Positions 55,552-63,321 of a DNA stretch of 64,000 nucleotides are shown here, piece by piece. Source of the DNA: JAUIIK01 sp041390865 (GTDB lineage Bacteria > Chloroflexota > Chloroflexia > Thermomicrobiales > CFX8). Position numbers and translations under genes: made by a program. The stretch covers positions 1 to 64,000 of the forward strand of contig JAWKPC010000001.1 in assembly GCA_041390865.1 (NCBI GenBank). The letters run 5' to 3'. Each line of letters opens with the position of its first letter. Positions within the stretch are counted from its first letter, which is position 1. The notes beneath the pieces were generated by a model. The model was given only the letters and a program-made list of their open reading frames with translations. It searched no databases and was not told the DNA's origin.

Positions 55552-55587
55552 GTGGCGAACTCCCCGCGCGTACGGGGAGTTCGCCAC
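55552..55587. terminator. Perfect 14-bp hairpin between two minus-strand genes
   Basis: GTGGCGAACTCCCC (55552-55565) and GGGGAGTTCGCCAC (55574-55587) form a perfect 14-bp stem with an eight-base loop. It lies after the DUF1028 gene end (55692) and 24 bases before the start of the degenerate kinase gene, both minus strand. No T run follows, so it may be a factor-assisted terminator, a leader structure or a processing site. Confidence 0.5.
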
Positions 55588-55691
55588 GAGTGCTGGTCTT
55601 ATGATCGTATGCGGTTGCCCGAAATGCCTTGGTACCTCAGGGCCAATTTCGCACCAACGCGCCTTGATCGGGACGATCGGCTATCCGTGGA

Positions 55692-56369
55692 TCAAGCGTG
55701 CTCAGCCAGCCAATCATCAAGCCGTGGGACGCGCGGGTCGGTCTGCCGGATGTCATAGTAGGGGATGGCCGGACGATAGCGGTCGAAGATCCGGCGGAGC
55801 TCCGCCTCGGGCTCGTCATGGATATCGACCCGTAGATCGACACGCGAATACGACTTCTTGTCATAAACAAGCAGCGCGGCTGAACGCTGGCCGTTTGGCT
55901 GACCACCCGCATCCCTGCCGGCCTCGATGCACTGCATGAGACGTTCTTCCAGGTCCTCGTCCGGGTCTGACAGGTACGTCTCCTCCATCGCGTCGATAAC
56001 TTGCTCGCCGGCGATGGCATTGCCCAGCACCACATAGTTGTCGCCGATCCGATGCCCGGCCCAGTCGACGTTTTCGGCACCGGTTCGCGCGGCGGCGAAG
56101 CCATCATCATCAACGATCGCCAGCTGCCGGTGCTCAGCGAACGGATCGGCGACGACCAGCTGCTCGATGACTCCGGGGGCTTTGTAACCGAGGTTGAGGA
56201 GCCGCAATGCCGTCGGTCCGAGGCGTTCGTCGGCGATCGCCATGATGGCGACTGCCCCGAGTCGTTCCTGGATGAACGGCACCCTGACGCCGACACAGAA
56301 GGCATTCGTTGCCGTTCCGATTCCGATCATTCCAGTCCGCTTGCAGCGCGCCACGATCGTGAAGGTCAT
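55692..56369 (-). CDS. DUF1028 Ntn-hydrolase-like protein
   Basis: 225 residues beginning MTFTIVARCKRTGMIGIGTAT, which is the DUF1028 start (a putative Ntn-hydrolase fold). The middle has GHRIGDNYVVLGNAIAG, and the C-terminus GQRSAALLVYDKKSYSRVDLRVD matches the family end. The usual N-terminal nucleophile of this family is not obvious, because Thr or Ser follows the start Met at position 2 only as MTFT. Function unknown; relatives occur with peptide or amino-acid catabolism genes. Confidence 0.85.
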   Translation of the reverse strand: MTFTIVARCKRTGMIGIGTATNAFCVGVRVPFIQERLGAVAIMAIADERLGPTALRLLNLGYKAPGVIEQLVVADPFAEHRQLAIVDDDGFAAARTGAENVDWAGHRIGDNYVVLGNAIAGEQVIDAMEETYLSDPDEDLEERLMQCIEAGRDAGGQPNGQRSAALLVYDKKSYSRVDLRVDIHDEPEAELRRIFDRYRPAIPYYDIRQTDPRVPRLDDWLAEHA

Positions 56370-56447
56370 CTGTAACTTCCTATCTGTTTCGTCCGATCCG
56401 GCATCCTAGCACTTCGAAAGCAGCGAGATATCGAACAGCGTCGAAGA

Positions 56448-56669
56448 TCATCGGAACGGAAACTCGTCGCCCCAGCTCGATGCACGCGCTTCGATGAACG
56501 GGCCGGCGCCTGCACTGGGAGTCCGGTATCGTTCCGACAGGGCGGCCGTCGGCCGGCGAAGGTCCGGCAGGCCTTAGCGCCGTGTCTCTGCCTTGATCGC
56601 CTGCGGCAGTTCTATGGGCAGTGCCGGACTTGCCACGATTTCCCTATCCAGATCGGAAGACGTAGACAT
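56448..56669 (-). pseudogene. Small coding-like stretch with one in-frame TAA
   Basis: In the 435-base gap 56370-56804 one minus-strand frame looks coding. It starts with ATG (complement of 56667-56669): MSTSSDLDREIVASPALPIE, runs 31 codons to TAA (56574-56576), and the same frame goes on for 41 codons (DLRRPTAALSERYRTPSAG to WGDEFPFR) to TGA at 56448-56450. GC at third positions is about 60% before and 75% after the TAA. It may be a small gene interrupted by a mutation or read error, two tiny genes, or a remnant. I recognise no family. Nothing else is seen in the gap. Confidence 0.35.
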
Positions 56670-56804
56670 ACGGCGTCACCACGTGAACTGACCGACAATT
56701 TTGTTCGCGGATAAGTGAGGTTATGCGCATTATAGGATCGTTCAGATTCCTGCGGACTACGAGCAACGGTGAACCACGACACCCTGATGTCCTTGAATAG
56801 CCAC

Positions 56805-57710
56805 TCAGTCGCCCTTAGCGAGTTGCACGGCCTCGGCGAGACTCTCGATGCCGGACACCGAATTCGGCTCGATCCAGAGCATCAGGTAGTCGGCGCCGGT
56901 GTCGGCGAACGCCCGCAGCTCTTCGGCGATGGACTCCGTCGAACCTTCGACCGTGTAGCCGTCCCACCAGCTGGATGGTTCGCCGCCGGGCGAGCGCACG
57001 ACGGCCTCGGCCATCTTGCGAAGCGTTGACGGATCGCGGCCTTCCTCATGACAGATCTCGTTCATCCGGCCGAGCGCTGCCTCGAAGCCGGCCACCGTTC
57101 CGTTCGTCGCCAACAACGCGCAGGTCCAGATATCAGCGTATCGGGCCGTGAGGCGCATCATTCTCGGCCCGCCGAGCGATCCGACCAGAATCGGCACGTC
57201 TCCATCGCTGGGACCGCGCGGTTGGAACCTTATGTCATGCACGTCGTAATACTCGCCCTTGAACGAGTCGATCTCGCCATCGCGCACGAGTGGACCGATG
57301 ACTTGCATCGCTTCTTCGAAGCGGCTGACGAGCTTATCTGTCTCGTATCCGAAGTTCTCGTGCTCGGTATCGGAATCGCCGGCGCCAACGCCGAGAATCA
57401 GACGTCCATTGCTGATCTCGTCCATCGTATCGACCATTCTCGCCAGGAGCGCCGGATTACGGTAACCGGTACAGGTGACGTACGAAATCAGCTTCATCGT
57501 CTCGGTCGCTTCGGCGAGCGCCCCGAGCATCGTCCAGCATTCCCAGTGATGAAACAACAGATGGTCGAGAACGCCGACGAAGTCGTATCCAAGGCGCTCG
57601 GCGCTTCGAGCCATTTCGCGTAATCCGGCGTAGGTGGCGGTTTCGCCGCCCATCATTCCCTCTCCCCCGACCGGGAGAAAGATGCCGATTTCGAATTCCC
57701 TTGACGTCAC
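56805..57710 (-). CDS. LLM-class flavin-dependent oxidoreductase
   Basis: 301 residues of the luciferase-like TIM barrel, the group that uses FMN or F420. Seen are GYDFVGVLDHLLFHHWECWTM, TGYRNPALLARMVDTMDEIS, GRLILGVGAGDSDTEHENFG and VPILVGSLGGPRMMRLTARYAD. GTG 57710 (MTSREFEIGIF) is chosen over TTG 57740. The substrate cannot be read from sequence. It is divergent from the GYD-domain gene. Confidence 0.9.
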   Translation of the reverse strand: MTSREFEIGIFLPVGGEGMMGGETATYAGLREMARSAERLGYDFVGVLDHLLFHHWECWTMLGALAEATETMKLISYVTCTGYRNPALLARMVDTMDEISNGRLILGVGAGDSDTEHENFGYETDKLVSRFEEAMQVIGPLVRDGEIDSFKGEYYDVHDIRFQPRGPSDGDVPILVGSLGGPRMMRLTARYADIWTCALLATNGTVAGFEAALGRMNEICHEEGRDPSTLRKMAEAVVRSPGGEPSSWWDGYTVEGSTESIAEELRAFADTGADYLMLWIEPNSVSGIESLAEAVQLAKGD

Positions 57711-57847
57711 AGAATCTTCCGTCCTCTTTATGTGAAGCAATGATCGCGTGTATCGTCGCTTCCTGTCGACCGGACCTCACTGATTGTCATTCCATCGTAC
57801 GTTTAGGGCTAGACTCTTATCACTGTTGAAGAACGGGAGGTATCAGA

Positions 57848-58141
57848 GTGCCAGTATACGTTGGCCTCTTCAACTTCACCGAGAGCGGCCTACGGGCAAT
57901 TCGCGATTCTCCAGCCCGGACACGCGAGGTTGTCCACTGGCTGGAAGATCAGGGGTTCGAGATTCACGGCATCTACTACACCATGGGGCAGTACGATCTC
58001 GTGTGCATCATCGAGTCGCCGGATGAGAAGTCGCAGCTGCGCGCGGTTATGGCCTTGAATCAGCAGGGGCTGTTCAGGACGACGACGATGGAAGCGCTGA
58101 CTGTCGACGAGTTTGCCAGTATCGTTGAGGATCTTCCCTGA
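57848..58141 (+). CDS. GYD-domain protein
   Basis: 97 residues: MPVYVGLFNFTESGLRAIRDS, then VHWLEDQGFEIHGIYYTMGQYDLVCIIESPD, the GYD signature being GQYD here. It is a ferredoxin-like small domain of unknown role, often with dehydrogenases. GTG 57848 has GGGAGG at the right distance. It is 16 bases before the antiporter-rhodanese gene, so probably co-transcribed. Confidence 0.88.
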   Translation: MPVYVGLFNFTESGLRAIRDSPARTREVVHWLEDQGFEIHGIYYTMGQYDLVCIIESPDEKSQLRAVMALNQQGLFRTTTMEALTVDEFASIVEDLP

Positions 58142-58157
58142 GCGATAGGAATCCACC

Positions 58158-59750
58158 ATGCCGGATGTCCTGACGGGAATCGGCCTCGTCTCCGCTGTGC
58201 TGGTTCTCTCTGCTCTCGCCTCGGGCTTCGTCGAGAGAGCGCCACTTTCGTTCCCGATGATCTTCATGGGCATCGGCGTCCTCATCGGCGATCGTGGGCT
58301 TGGTCTGATCGACATCGACTCGCACGATCCGACGCTCGAGGTGCTAGGGATCGTGACGCTGTCGCTTGTCCTGTTCCTCGACGCGCTCAATCTCCGGCTC
58401 GAGGAATTCGGCAACGAGTGGCTCCTGCCGGTGCTCGCCCTCGGGCCCGGCACGTTTCTCACGATTGCGATGACCGCCGCCGGATCGGTCTGGCTCTTCG
58501 GTTTCAGCTGGAGCATCGCGCTTATGATCGGTGCGATTCTGGCGTCGACCGATCCCGTCGTCCTGCGCGAAGTCGTACGCGACCGGCGAATTCCCGGCTC
58601 GGTACGCAGATCACTCACCGCGGAAGCGGGAACCAACGATCTCGTCGTCCTGCCGGCCGTCCTGATTCTTGCCGCGATCGGAAGCGGAGAGACCGGCGGT
58701 GTCGGCGGATGGGTTGAGTTTCTCTCTCGATTACTGATCCTGAGTCCGATCCTCGGCGCGATTATAGGAGCGGCAGGCGCAACGGCGATGGCCTGGATCG
58801 ACCGCCGCCACGGAATACGAACCGAGTACCAGGCCCTCTACGGCATCGGGCTCGTCCTGGCCGCCTACGGCAGCGTCGATGCGGTTGGCGGTGACGGCTT
58901 CCTCGCCGCCTTTGCCGCCGGATTCGCGGTGACGCTTCTCAACGTCGACATGTGTGACTGCTTCCTCGACTATGGAGAGACGACCTCCGAAATGGCGATG
59001 CTCCTTTCCTTCGTCCTGTTCGGCGCCGTCGTTTCGGACCTGGTCGGCAACCTCGATCTCTGGCCGACACTGGTCTTCGCCGGGCTCGTGATCTTCATTG
59101 CCCGTCCACTCGCGATGAACCTCGTTTTAAGCCGCGCCCGTATCTCGGGCGTCGCTCGGGGATTCATATCCTGGTTTGGCCCGAGAGGATTGAACTCGCT
59201 CCTGCTCGCGCTTCTCGTCGTTCAAGCCGGCCTTGAACAGGGGGAGGAGGTGCTGGCATTGACTGGAGCAGTCGTCGGAATTTCGGTGGTCCTCCACGGA
59301 TGCTCGGCGACGCCGCTGGCAGCCTGGTACGACCGCCGAACCCAGAGCGTCGTGCTCGAAGAAGAACGGAGCGGAACTGCCTCGGACCTCTTCGTCGAAC
59401 CTGCGGATGACGTCCCGCTGATCGGCGTCGACGAACTCGCGCTGCTACTGAAGTCCGGCACGCCTCCGATCGTCCTTGATGTCCGCACCCGATCGCAATT
59501 CAACCGGGACATGACCGAGATTCCGGGAAGCATTCGCGTCGAATCGGGAGACATCGTGGACTGGATCCACGATCAGGATCGAAAGCAGATGGTCATCGCG
59601 TACTGCACCTGACCTCGCGAAGCAACGAGCGCCCGTGTGGTGCGTGAGCTCCGGCGAGCCGGGTTCGATGCATTCGCCCTGAGAGGTGGGTATGATGCCT
59701 GGAAGTCGTCTCAGCCATCCGTGCCGATGAAGGAGATAACGACAAGGTGA
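58158..59750 (+). CDS. Cation:proton antiporter fused to rhodanese domain; in-frame TGA, candidate selenoprotein
   Basis: Residues 1 to about 400 are a CPA1-type Na+/H+ antiporter with about 12 helices and the motifs LASTDPVVLREVV and EAGTNDLVVLPAVL. A linker and a rhodanese domain follow (about 425-530) with PPIVLDVRTRSQFNRD. At codon 485 a TGA (59610-59612) interrupts the active-site loop AYCT-[TGA]-PREATSARVV. The frame continues RELRRAGFDAFALRGGYDAWK to TGA at 59748-59750. In relatives this position is the second Cys of YCxCPxEAT. Sec insertion, or a TGC misread as TGA, would give the complete 530-residue protein; strict stop use would truncate the domain before its helix. Confidence 0.8.
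59613..59650 (+). promoter_or_regulatory. Candidate bacterial SECIS hairpin after the in-frame TGA
   Basis: Directly after the TGA, GCGCC (59629-59633) pairs with GGTGC (59639-59643) around the loop CGTGT (59634-59638), including one G-U pair. Two more pairs follow below a single mismatch (59626-59627 with 59645-59646). The loop starts 22 bases after the TGA and has G second, which fits the loose bacterial SECIS pattern. By-eye folding only. Confidence 0.35.
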
Positions 59751-59830
59751 CTGGAAATGGCACGCCATCAACAATTCGACGTCTCGTTGTCGGCGCGCTG
59801 AAGCGCCCTGGACGGGATATCCGACGATGA
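59747..59830 (+). CDS. Candidate 27-residue coupling ORF
   Basis: GTG 59747 overlaps the second stop of the antiporter-rhodanese gene (GGTGA), and its TGA (59828-59830) overlaps the ATG of the following MFS gene (ATGA). The frame encodes MTGNGTPSTIRRLVVGALKR plus a short basic end. AAGGAG lies upstream at 59730-59735. Such double overlaps can mark a translationally coupled leader peptide, but a 27-codon frame can arise by chance. Confidence 0.3.
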   Translation: MTGNGTPSTIRRLVVGALKRPGRDIRR

Positions 59831-61113
59831 GTGCACCGGGAAGTCCTACAATCGAGCCATCCCCGACCGGTCGCTTCCGGGAAGGAATGACGCGCGCATT
59901 CGTGTCGCTGCGGATTCCGCAATTCCGCATCCTGTGGTTCGGGATGCTTTTCTCGATCGGAGCAATGCAGATCGATCTCGTCGCACGGGCATGGCTGGCC
60001 TACGACCTGACCGGCTCCGGACTCGCCCTCGGGCTCGTTACCGCTTCCCGGGGTCTGCCTCAGATTATCCTCTCCCCGTTTGGCGGCGTTGCCGCCGACC
60101 GATTCGACAAACGACGATTGCTCGTCTATTCCCAGAGCGCTGTATTCGTGCTGGCGAGCGTCAACGCCTTCCTCGTCGTGACCGGCTTGATAGAAGTCTG
60201 GCACCTGGCAGTGCTCGGCCTCCTCCAGGGCTTTACAACGCCTTTCACCATGCCGACCCGCACCGCGCTCGTCCCCGACCTCGTCCCGGAAGATCAAATC
60301 CCGAACGCCCTTGCGCTCGAGTCAACCGGACGCAATATCAACCGGATCGTCTCTCCAGCGCTCGCTGGAGTGCTGGTGGCGATAACTCCGGGTCTCGCAT
60401 TCATCGCCATCGCGATCGTCTATGGCGCAGCTGTCGCGACGCACTATACCCTTCCACGCGGACTCCGTGGCGCGGGATCGAAGAAGGGAGCTTTCGGCGA
60501 CATGGCCGATGGATTCCGCTACATCTTCTCCCGCGCGCCGCTGTTCGCGTTGATCGGCCTCGCGTTCATACCGATTCTGCTCGGCATGCCGTTCCAGTCG
60601 CTGCTTCCCGTGTTCCAGCTGGACGTACTGCACATCAGCGAAAGCCAGCTCGGGCTGATGTACACCGCTGTCGGCGTCGGCGCGATCATCGGTTCGGTCG
60701 TCGTGGCCTATCTTTCGAATTCGGAGCACATCGGCCGTCTCCAGATGGGCAGCGGTATCGTTTTCGGTCTGACCCTGACGCTCTTCGCGATGTCCACAAC
60801 GTACGCACTGAGCATGGTCCTGCTGGTGGTCGTGGGCTTCTTCAGCACCGGCTATCTGACATTCAATCGGATGCTCGTTGCGATGCACTCGGAGCGGGCC
60901 GTGTTCGGCCGGGTCATGGCGATCTACGGTATGACATGGTCGCTCATGCCGATCGCGCTGCTCCCGTTCGGCGCGCTGGTGGATGTCTTCGGGGTACAGA
61001 CGGTCGTCGCGACTGCCGGGGTTGCCGTCGCCATCATCGTCGCGGCAGCCGCGGCTGCGTTCAGCGGGCAACTGCTGTCGAGTCCGGCTAGCGCGTCAGC
61101 GCCCGGAGACTGA
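59827..61113 (+). CDS. MFS transporter, EntS-like
   Basis: 428 residues and 12 predicted helices. The N-terminus FVSLRIPQFRILWFGMLFS and loop GGVAADRFDKRRLLVYSQS, with FTMPTRTALVPDLVPEDQIP, match the gene at 51546 closely, so they are recent paralogues. EntS-type carriers export siderophores or other small molecules. ATG 59827 starts it, 77 bases after the antiporter-rhodanese stop and perhaps coupled to the small ORF before it. Confidence 0.88.
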   Translation: MSAPGSPTIEPSPTGRFREGMTRAFVSLRIPQFRILWFGMLFSIGAMQIDLVARAWLAYDLTGSGLALGLVTASRGLPQIILSPFGGVAADRFDKRRLLVYSQSAVFVLASVNAFLVVTGLIEVWHLAVLGLLQGFTTPFTMPTRTALVPDLVPEDQIPNALALESTGRNINRIVSPALAGVLVAITPGLAFIAIAIVYGAAVATHYTLPRGLRGAGSKKGAFGDMADGFRYIFSRAPLFALIGLAFIPILLGMPFQSLLPVFQLDVLHISESQLGLMYTAVGVGAIIGSVVVAYLSNSEHIGRLQMGSGIVFGLTLTLFAMSTTYALSMVLLVVVGFFSTGYLTFNRMLVAMHSERAVFGRVMAIYGMTWSLMPIALLPFGALVDVFGVQTVVATAGVAVAIIVAAAAAAFSGQLLSSPASASAPGD

Positions 61114-61566
61114 ACCCGGCTGCTCCTCCCGACGTCTGCGCCATTCATCATGGGGCGGCACGTCTTCGCCAACGACGTAGAGAAAGTAGTAGCAGCCGGT
61201 CTCGCCAAGGAATTTGAATCGCTTGCGAAGAGCCTTCACCTTCGCGTCGAAATCGGGCAGAGTTGCGAGATATGCACCGACCGAACCGAACTCGCGCTCG
61301 ATTTCGATCAGTCCGGCCGCATTCGACACGGTCGCCTCGATCTTCCGTCGGTTCCGGATGACGTCCGGATTGGACGCTATCCGGTCGATCTCCGGCTCGA
61401 CCATGTCAGCTACTCGCTCGGCGTCGAATCCGTGAAAGGCAGCCCGGATTCCCGGCCATTTCGCGGCGACGACATTCCAGGAGATCCCGCCCTGGAATAC
61501 GGCCCTCGTCATCACCTCGAGGTAGTCACCTGCCGAACGCGCATCTATTCTTGTTGGGGCTTGCAT
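61096..61566 (-). CDS. DNA-3-methyladenine glycosylase I-like protein
   Basis: The core matches the adenine glycosylase family (TagI type), which removes 3-methyladenine from DNA: YLEVMTRAVFQGGISWNVVAAKWPGIR, FHGFDAERVADM, VIRNRRKIEATVSNAAGLI and EFGSVGAYL. GETGCYYFLY follows. ATG 61566 (MQAPTRIDARS) gives 156 residues; a longer frame from 61656 adds 30 residues. The classical zinc-binding Cys/His pair near the N-terminus is not evident. It overlaps the MFS end by 18 bases, convergent. Confidence 0.8.
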   Translation of the reverse strand: MQAPTRIDARSAGDYLEVMTRAVFQGGISWNVVAAKWPGIRAAFHGFDAERVADMVEPEIDRIASNPDVIRNRRKIEATVSNAAGLIEIEREFGSVGAYLATLPDFDAKVKALRKRFKFLGETGCYYFLYVVGEDVPPHDEWRRRREEQPGSVSGR

Positions 61567-61682
61567 CTCGCACCTGTCTTTGTCGCCATTTCGATGGAGG
61601 AACATTTGTTCGTATCGTCCGTACAGCATCATATGCTCATAGGGACCGGCAGTCAAGCCTCCATCTGCCTGGACACTATGCC

Positions 61683-62219
61683 GTGATCGACTCGAGATAC
61701 CCGGGCGATGAGCCGGATGATGAAACTCCTTCGTGGTTCACCAACGAGCCGGAACCTGAACCGGAAGAACTATCAGGAACCTTCTGGCGGACGACGGTCG
61801 GCGTCGGCGCGATTCTGGTCATCCTCATCCTGCTGCTAATTCCCGTCCTCCAGGCCAAAATTCTCCAGCGACGGCGCGAGCAATTGCCGGATTCAACATT
61901 CGACAGGACTGCCCTGCTCTTCTCGTCGGCCATCCTGTTTGGAAGATCCGAAGGCCAGGCAATGCTGTTCGCGACGGACGATTCAAGGGACCAGATTCGC
62001 GAGGTGCTGAGGATCATCGTCGACCGCCCTGAGCCTTCGCCGCTTGCGCGCCTCCAGATACGTTCGAGTCCGTGCTCCGACAAGGAAGCGGACGCATGCT
62101 ATGTCGGCAGAATCTTCGACCCGGACAATCCGCTGCTGGCGGGAATACGATTCGGCCTTGAAGAGTCTGGCGGCACCGCCCTGGTTATCTGGGTCGAACT
62201 GGATGCAACCCGCATCTGA
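61683..62219 (+). CDS. Single-pass membrane protein, hypothetical
   Basis: About 178 residues from GTG 61683 (MIDSRYPGDEPDDETPSWF). A short acidic N-terminus rich in Glu and Pro is followed by one helix (GAILVILILLLIPVLQAKI, about residues 45-65), basic residues RRRE, and a soluble domain with RTALLFSSAILFGRSEGQ. Two Cys are in SSPCSDKEADACYVG. No family is recognised. It lies before the ABC-2 exporter genes and may be independent. Confidence 0.6.
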   Translation: MIDSRYPGDEPDDETPSWFTNEPEPEPEELSGTFWRTTVGVGAILVILILLLIPVLQAKILQRRREQLPDSTFDRTALLFSSAILFGRSEGQAMLFATDDSRDQIREVLRIIVDRPEPSPLARLQIRSSPCSDKEADACYVGRIFDPDNPLLAGIRFGLEESGGTALVIWVELDATRI

Positions 62220-62382
62220 GATTTGCCCATCGGCGTGACTTCATCACGGAGGAAGACGAAACGCTTACCATTAGAGCAGGTTGAATCGGGATGATTCGGC
62301 CATGCGAGTTTCCCGTCGAGCATGGCAATCTAGGCTGAAAGCTAGCAGCAAACGGAATGCACGATTTCGGAGAAAGCATCCG

Positions 62383-63321
62383 GTGATCCAGACTGCGATT
62401 TCGACAACGGCCCTCACGCGAGATTTCAAAAGCGTACGAGCCGTCGACAATCTGACATTCGATGTCGAAGCAGGGACAGTCTTTGGCTTCCTGGGCCCGA
62501 ATGGCTCGGGAAAGACAACAACGATTCGCCTGCTCCTGGGCTTGATCGAACCGACGTCCGGTTCGTCCACCGTTCTCGGCTTTGACAGCTCGACGCAGGG
62601 CGATGAGGTCCGCGCTCGGACGGGAGCGCTGCTCGAGCATCCGGGACTCTACGAGCGCATGACCGCCGAGGAGAACCTGGAGTTCTTCGCCCGCATCTGG
62701 CGGCTGGACGCCGACGAGCGAAAACGCCGGATCCGCGGCCTGCTGGACCATCTGGGGCTCTGGGAGCGACGGGAAGAACGGATCGGGTCCTGGAGCCGCG
62801 GCATGCGCCAGAAGCTCGCGATCGCGAGGACGCTGCTCCATCATCCGCCGCTCGTCTTTCTGGACGAGCCGACGGCCGGACTCGATCCGATCGCCTCTGC
62901 TTCGCTGAGAAACGATCTTGCCAGCCTGGCCCGCGTCGAGGGCGTAACCGTCTTTCTGACGACTCACAACCTGGCCGAAGCGGAACGGTTGTGTGACAAC
63001 GTCGCGGTGATCTTCAATGGCAAGCTCCTCGACGCCGGCCCGACGGACGAGATGCTGAAGTCGATCTCCGGAAAGCGGGTCAACATCCGCATGCAGCCGG
63101 TGGATGACGGCGTCAAAGAACTCCTGAGCCGCGAGAACGGCGTACTCGGCTATGAGATCGACCGGAATGGCCTGAGCATCGAGCTCGCGGCCGAGACCGA
63201 ACCAGGGCAGATTGTCGCCCTTCTCGTCCAGCGCGGTTGTCGCGTGGACGAAGTCGCCATGCAGCGCGGCACGCTTGAAGACGCGTTCCTGAACTTGGTG
63301 AAGAGCCAAGATGCCGATTGA
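62383..63321 (+). CDS. ABC-2 type exporter ATP-binding protein
   Basis: 312 residues. Walker A is GPNGSGKTTTIRLL, the signature SWSRGMRQKLAIA, Walker B LVFLDEPTAGLDP and the H loop LTTHNLAEAERL. The C-terminal 80 residues (RVNIRMQPVDDGVKEL onward) are the usual accessory domain of this group. GTG 62383 has GGAGAAAG upstream and fits the family start; the open frame from 62281 is an unlikely extension. It overlaps the membrane subunit gene by 11 bases. Confidence 0.92.
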   Translation: MIQTAISTTALTRDFKSVRAVDNLTFDVEAGTVFGFLGPNGSGKTTTIRLLLGLIEPTSGSSTVLGFDSSTQGDEVRARTGALLEHPGLYERMTAEENLEFFARIWRLDADERKRRIRGLLDHLGLWERREERIGSWSRGMRQKLAIARTLLHHPPLVFLDEPTAGLDPIASASLRNDLASLARVEGVTVFLTTHNLAEAERLCDNVAVIFNGKLLDAGPTDEMLKSISGKRVNIRMQPVDDGVKELLSRENGVLGYEIDRNGLSIELAAETEPGQIVALLVQRGCRVDEVAMQRGTLEDAFLNLVKSQDAD

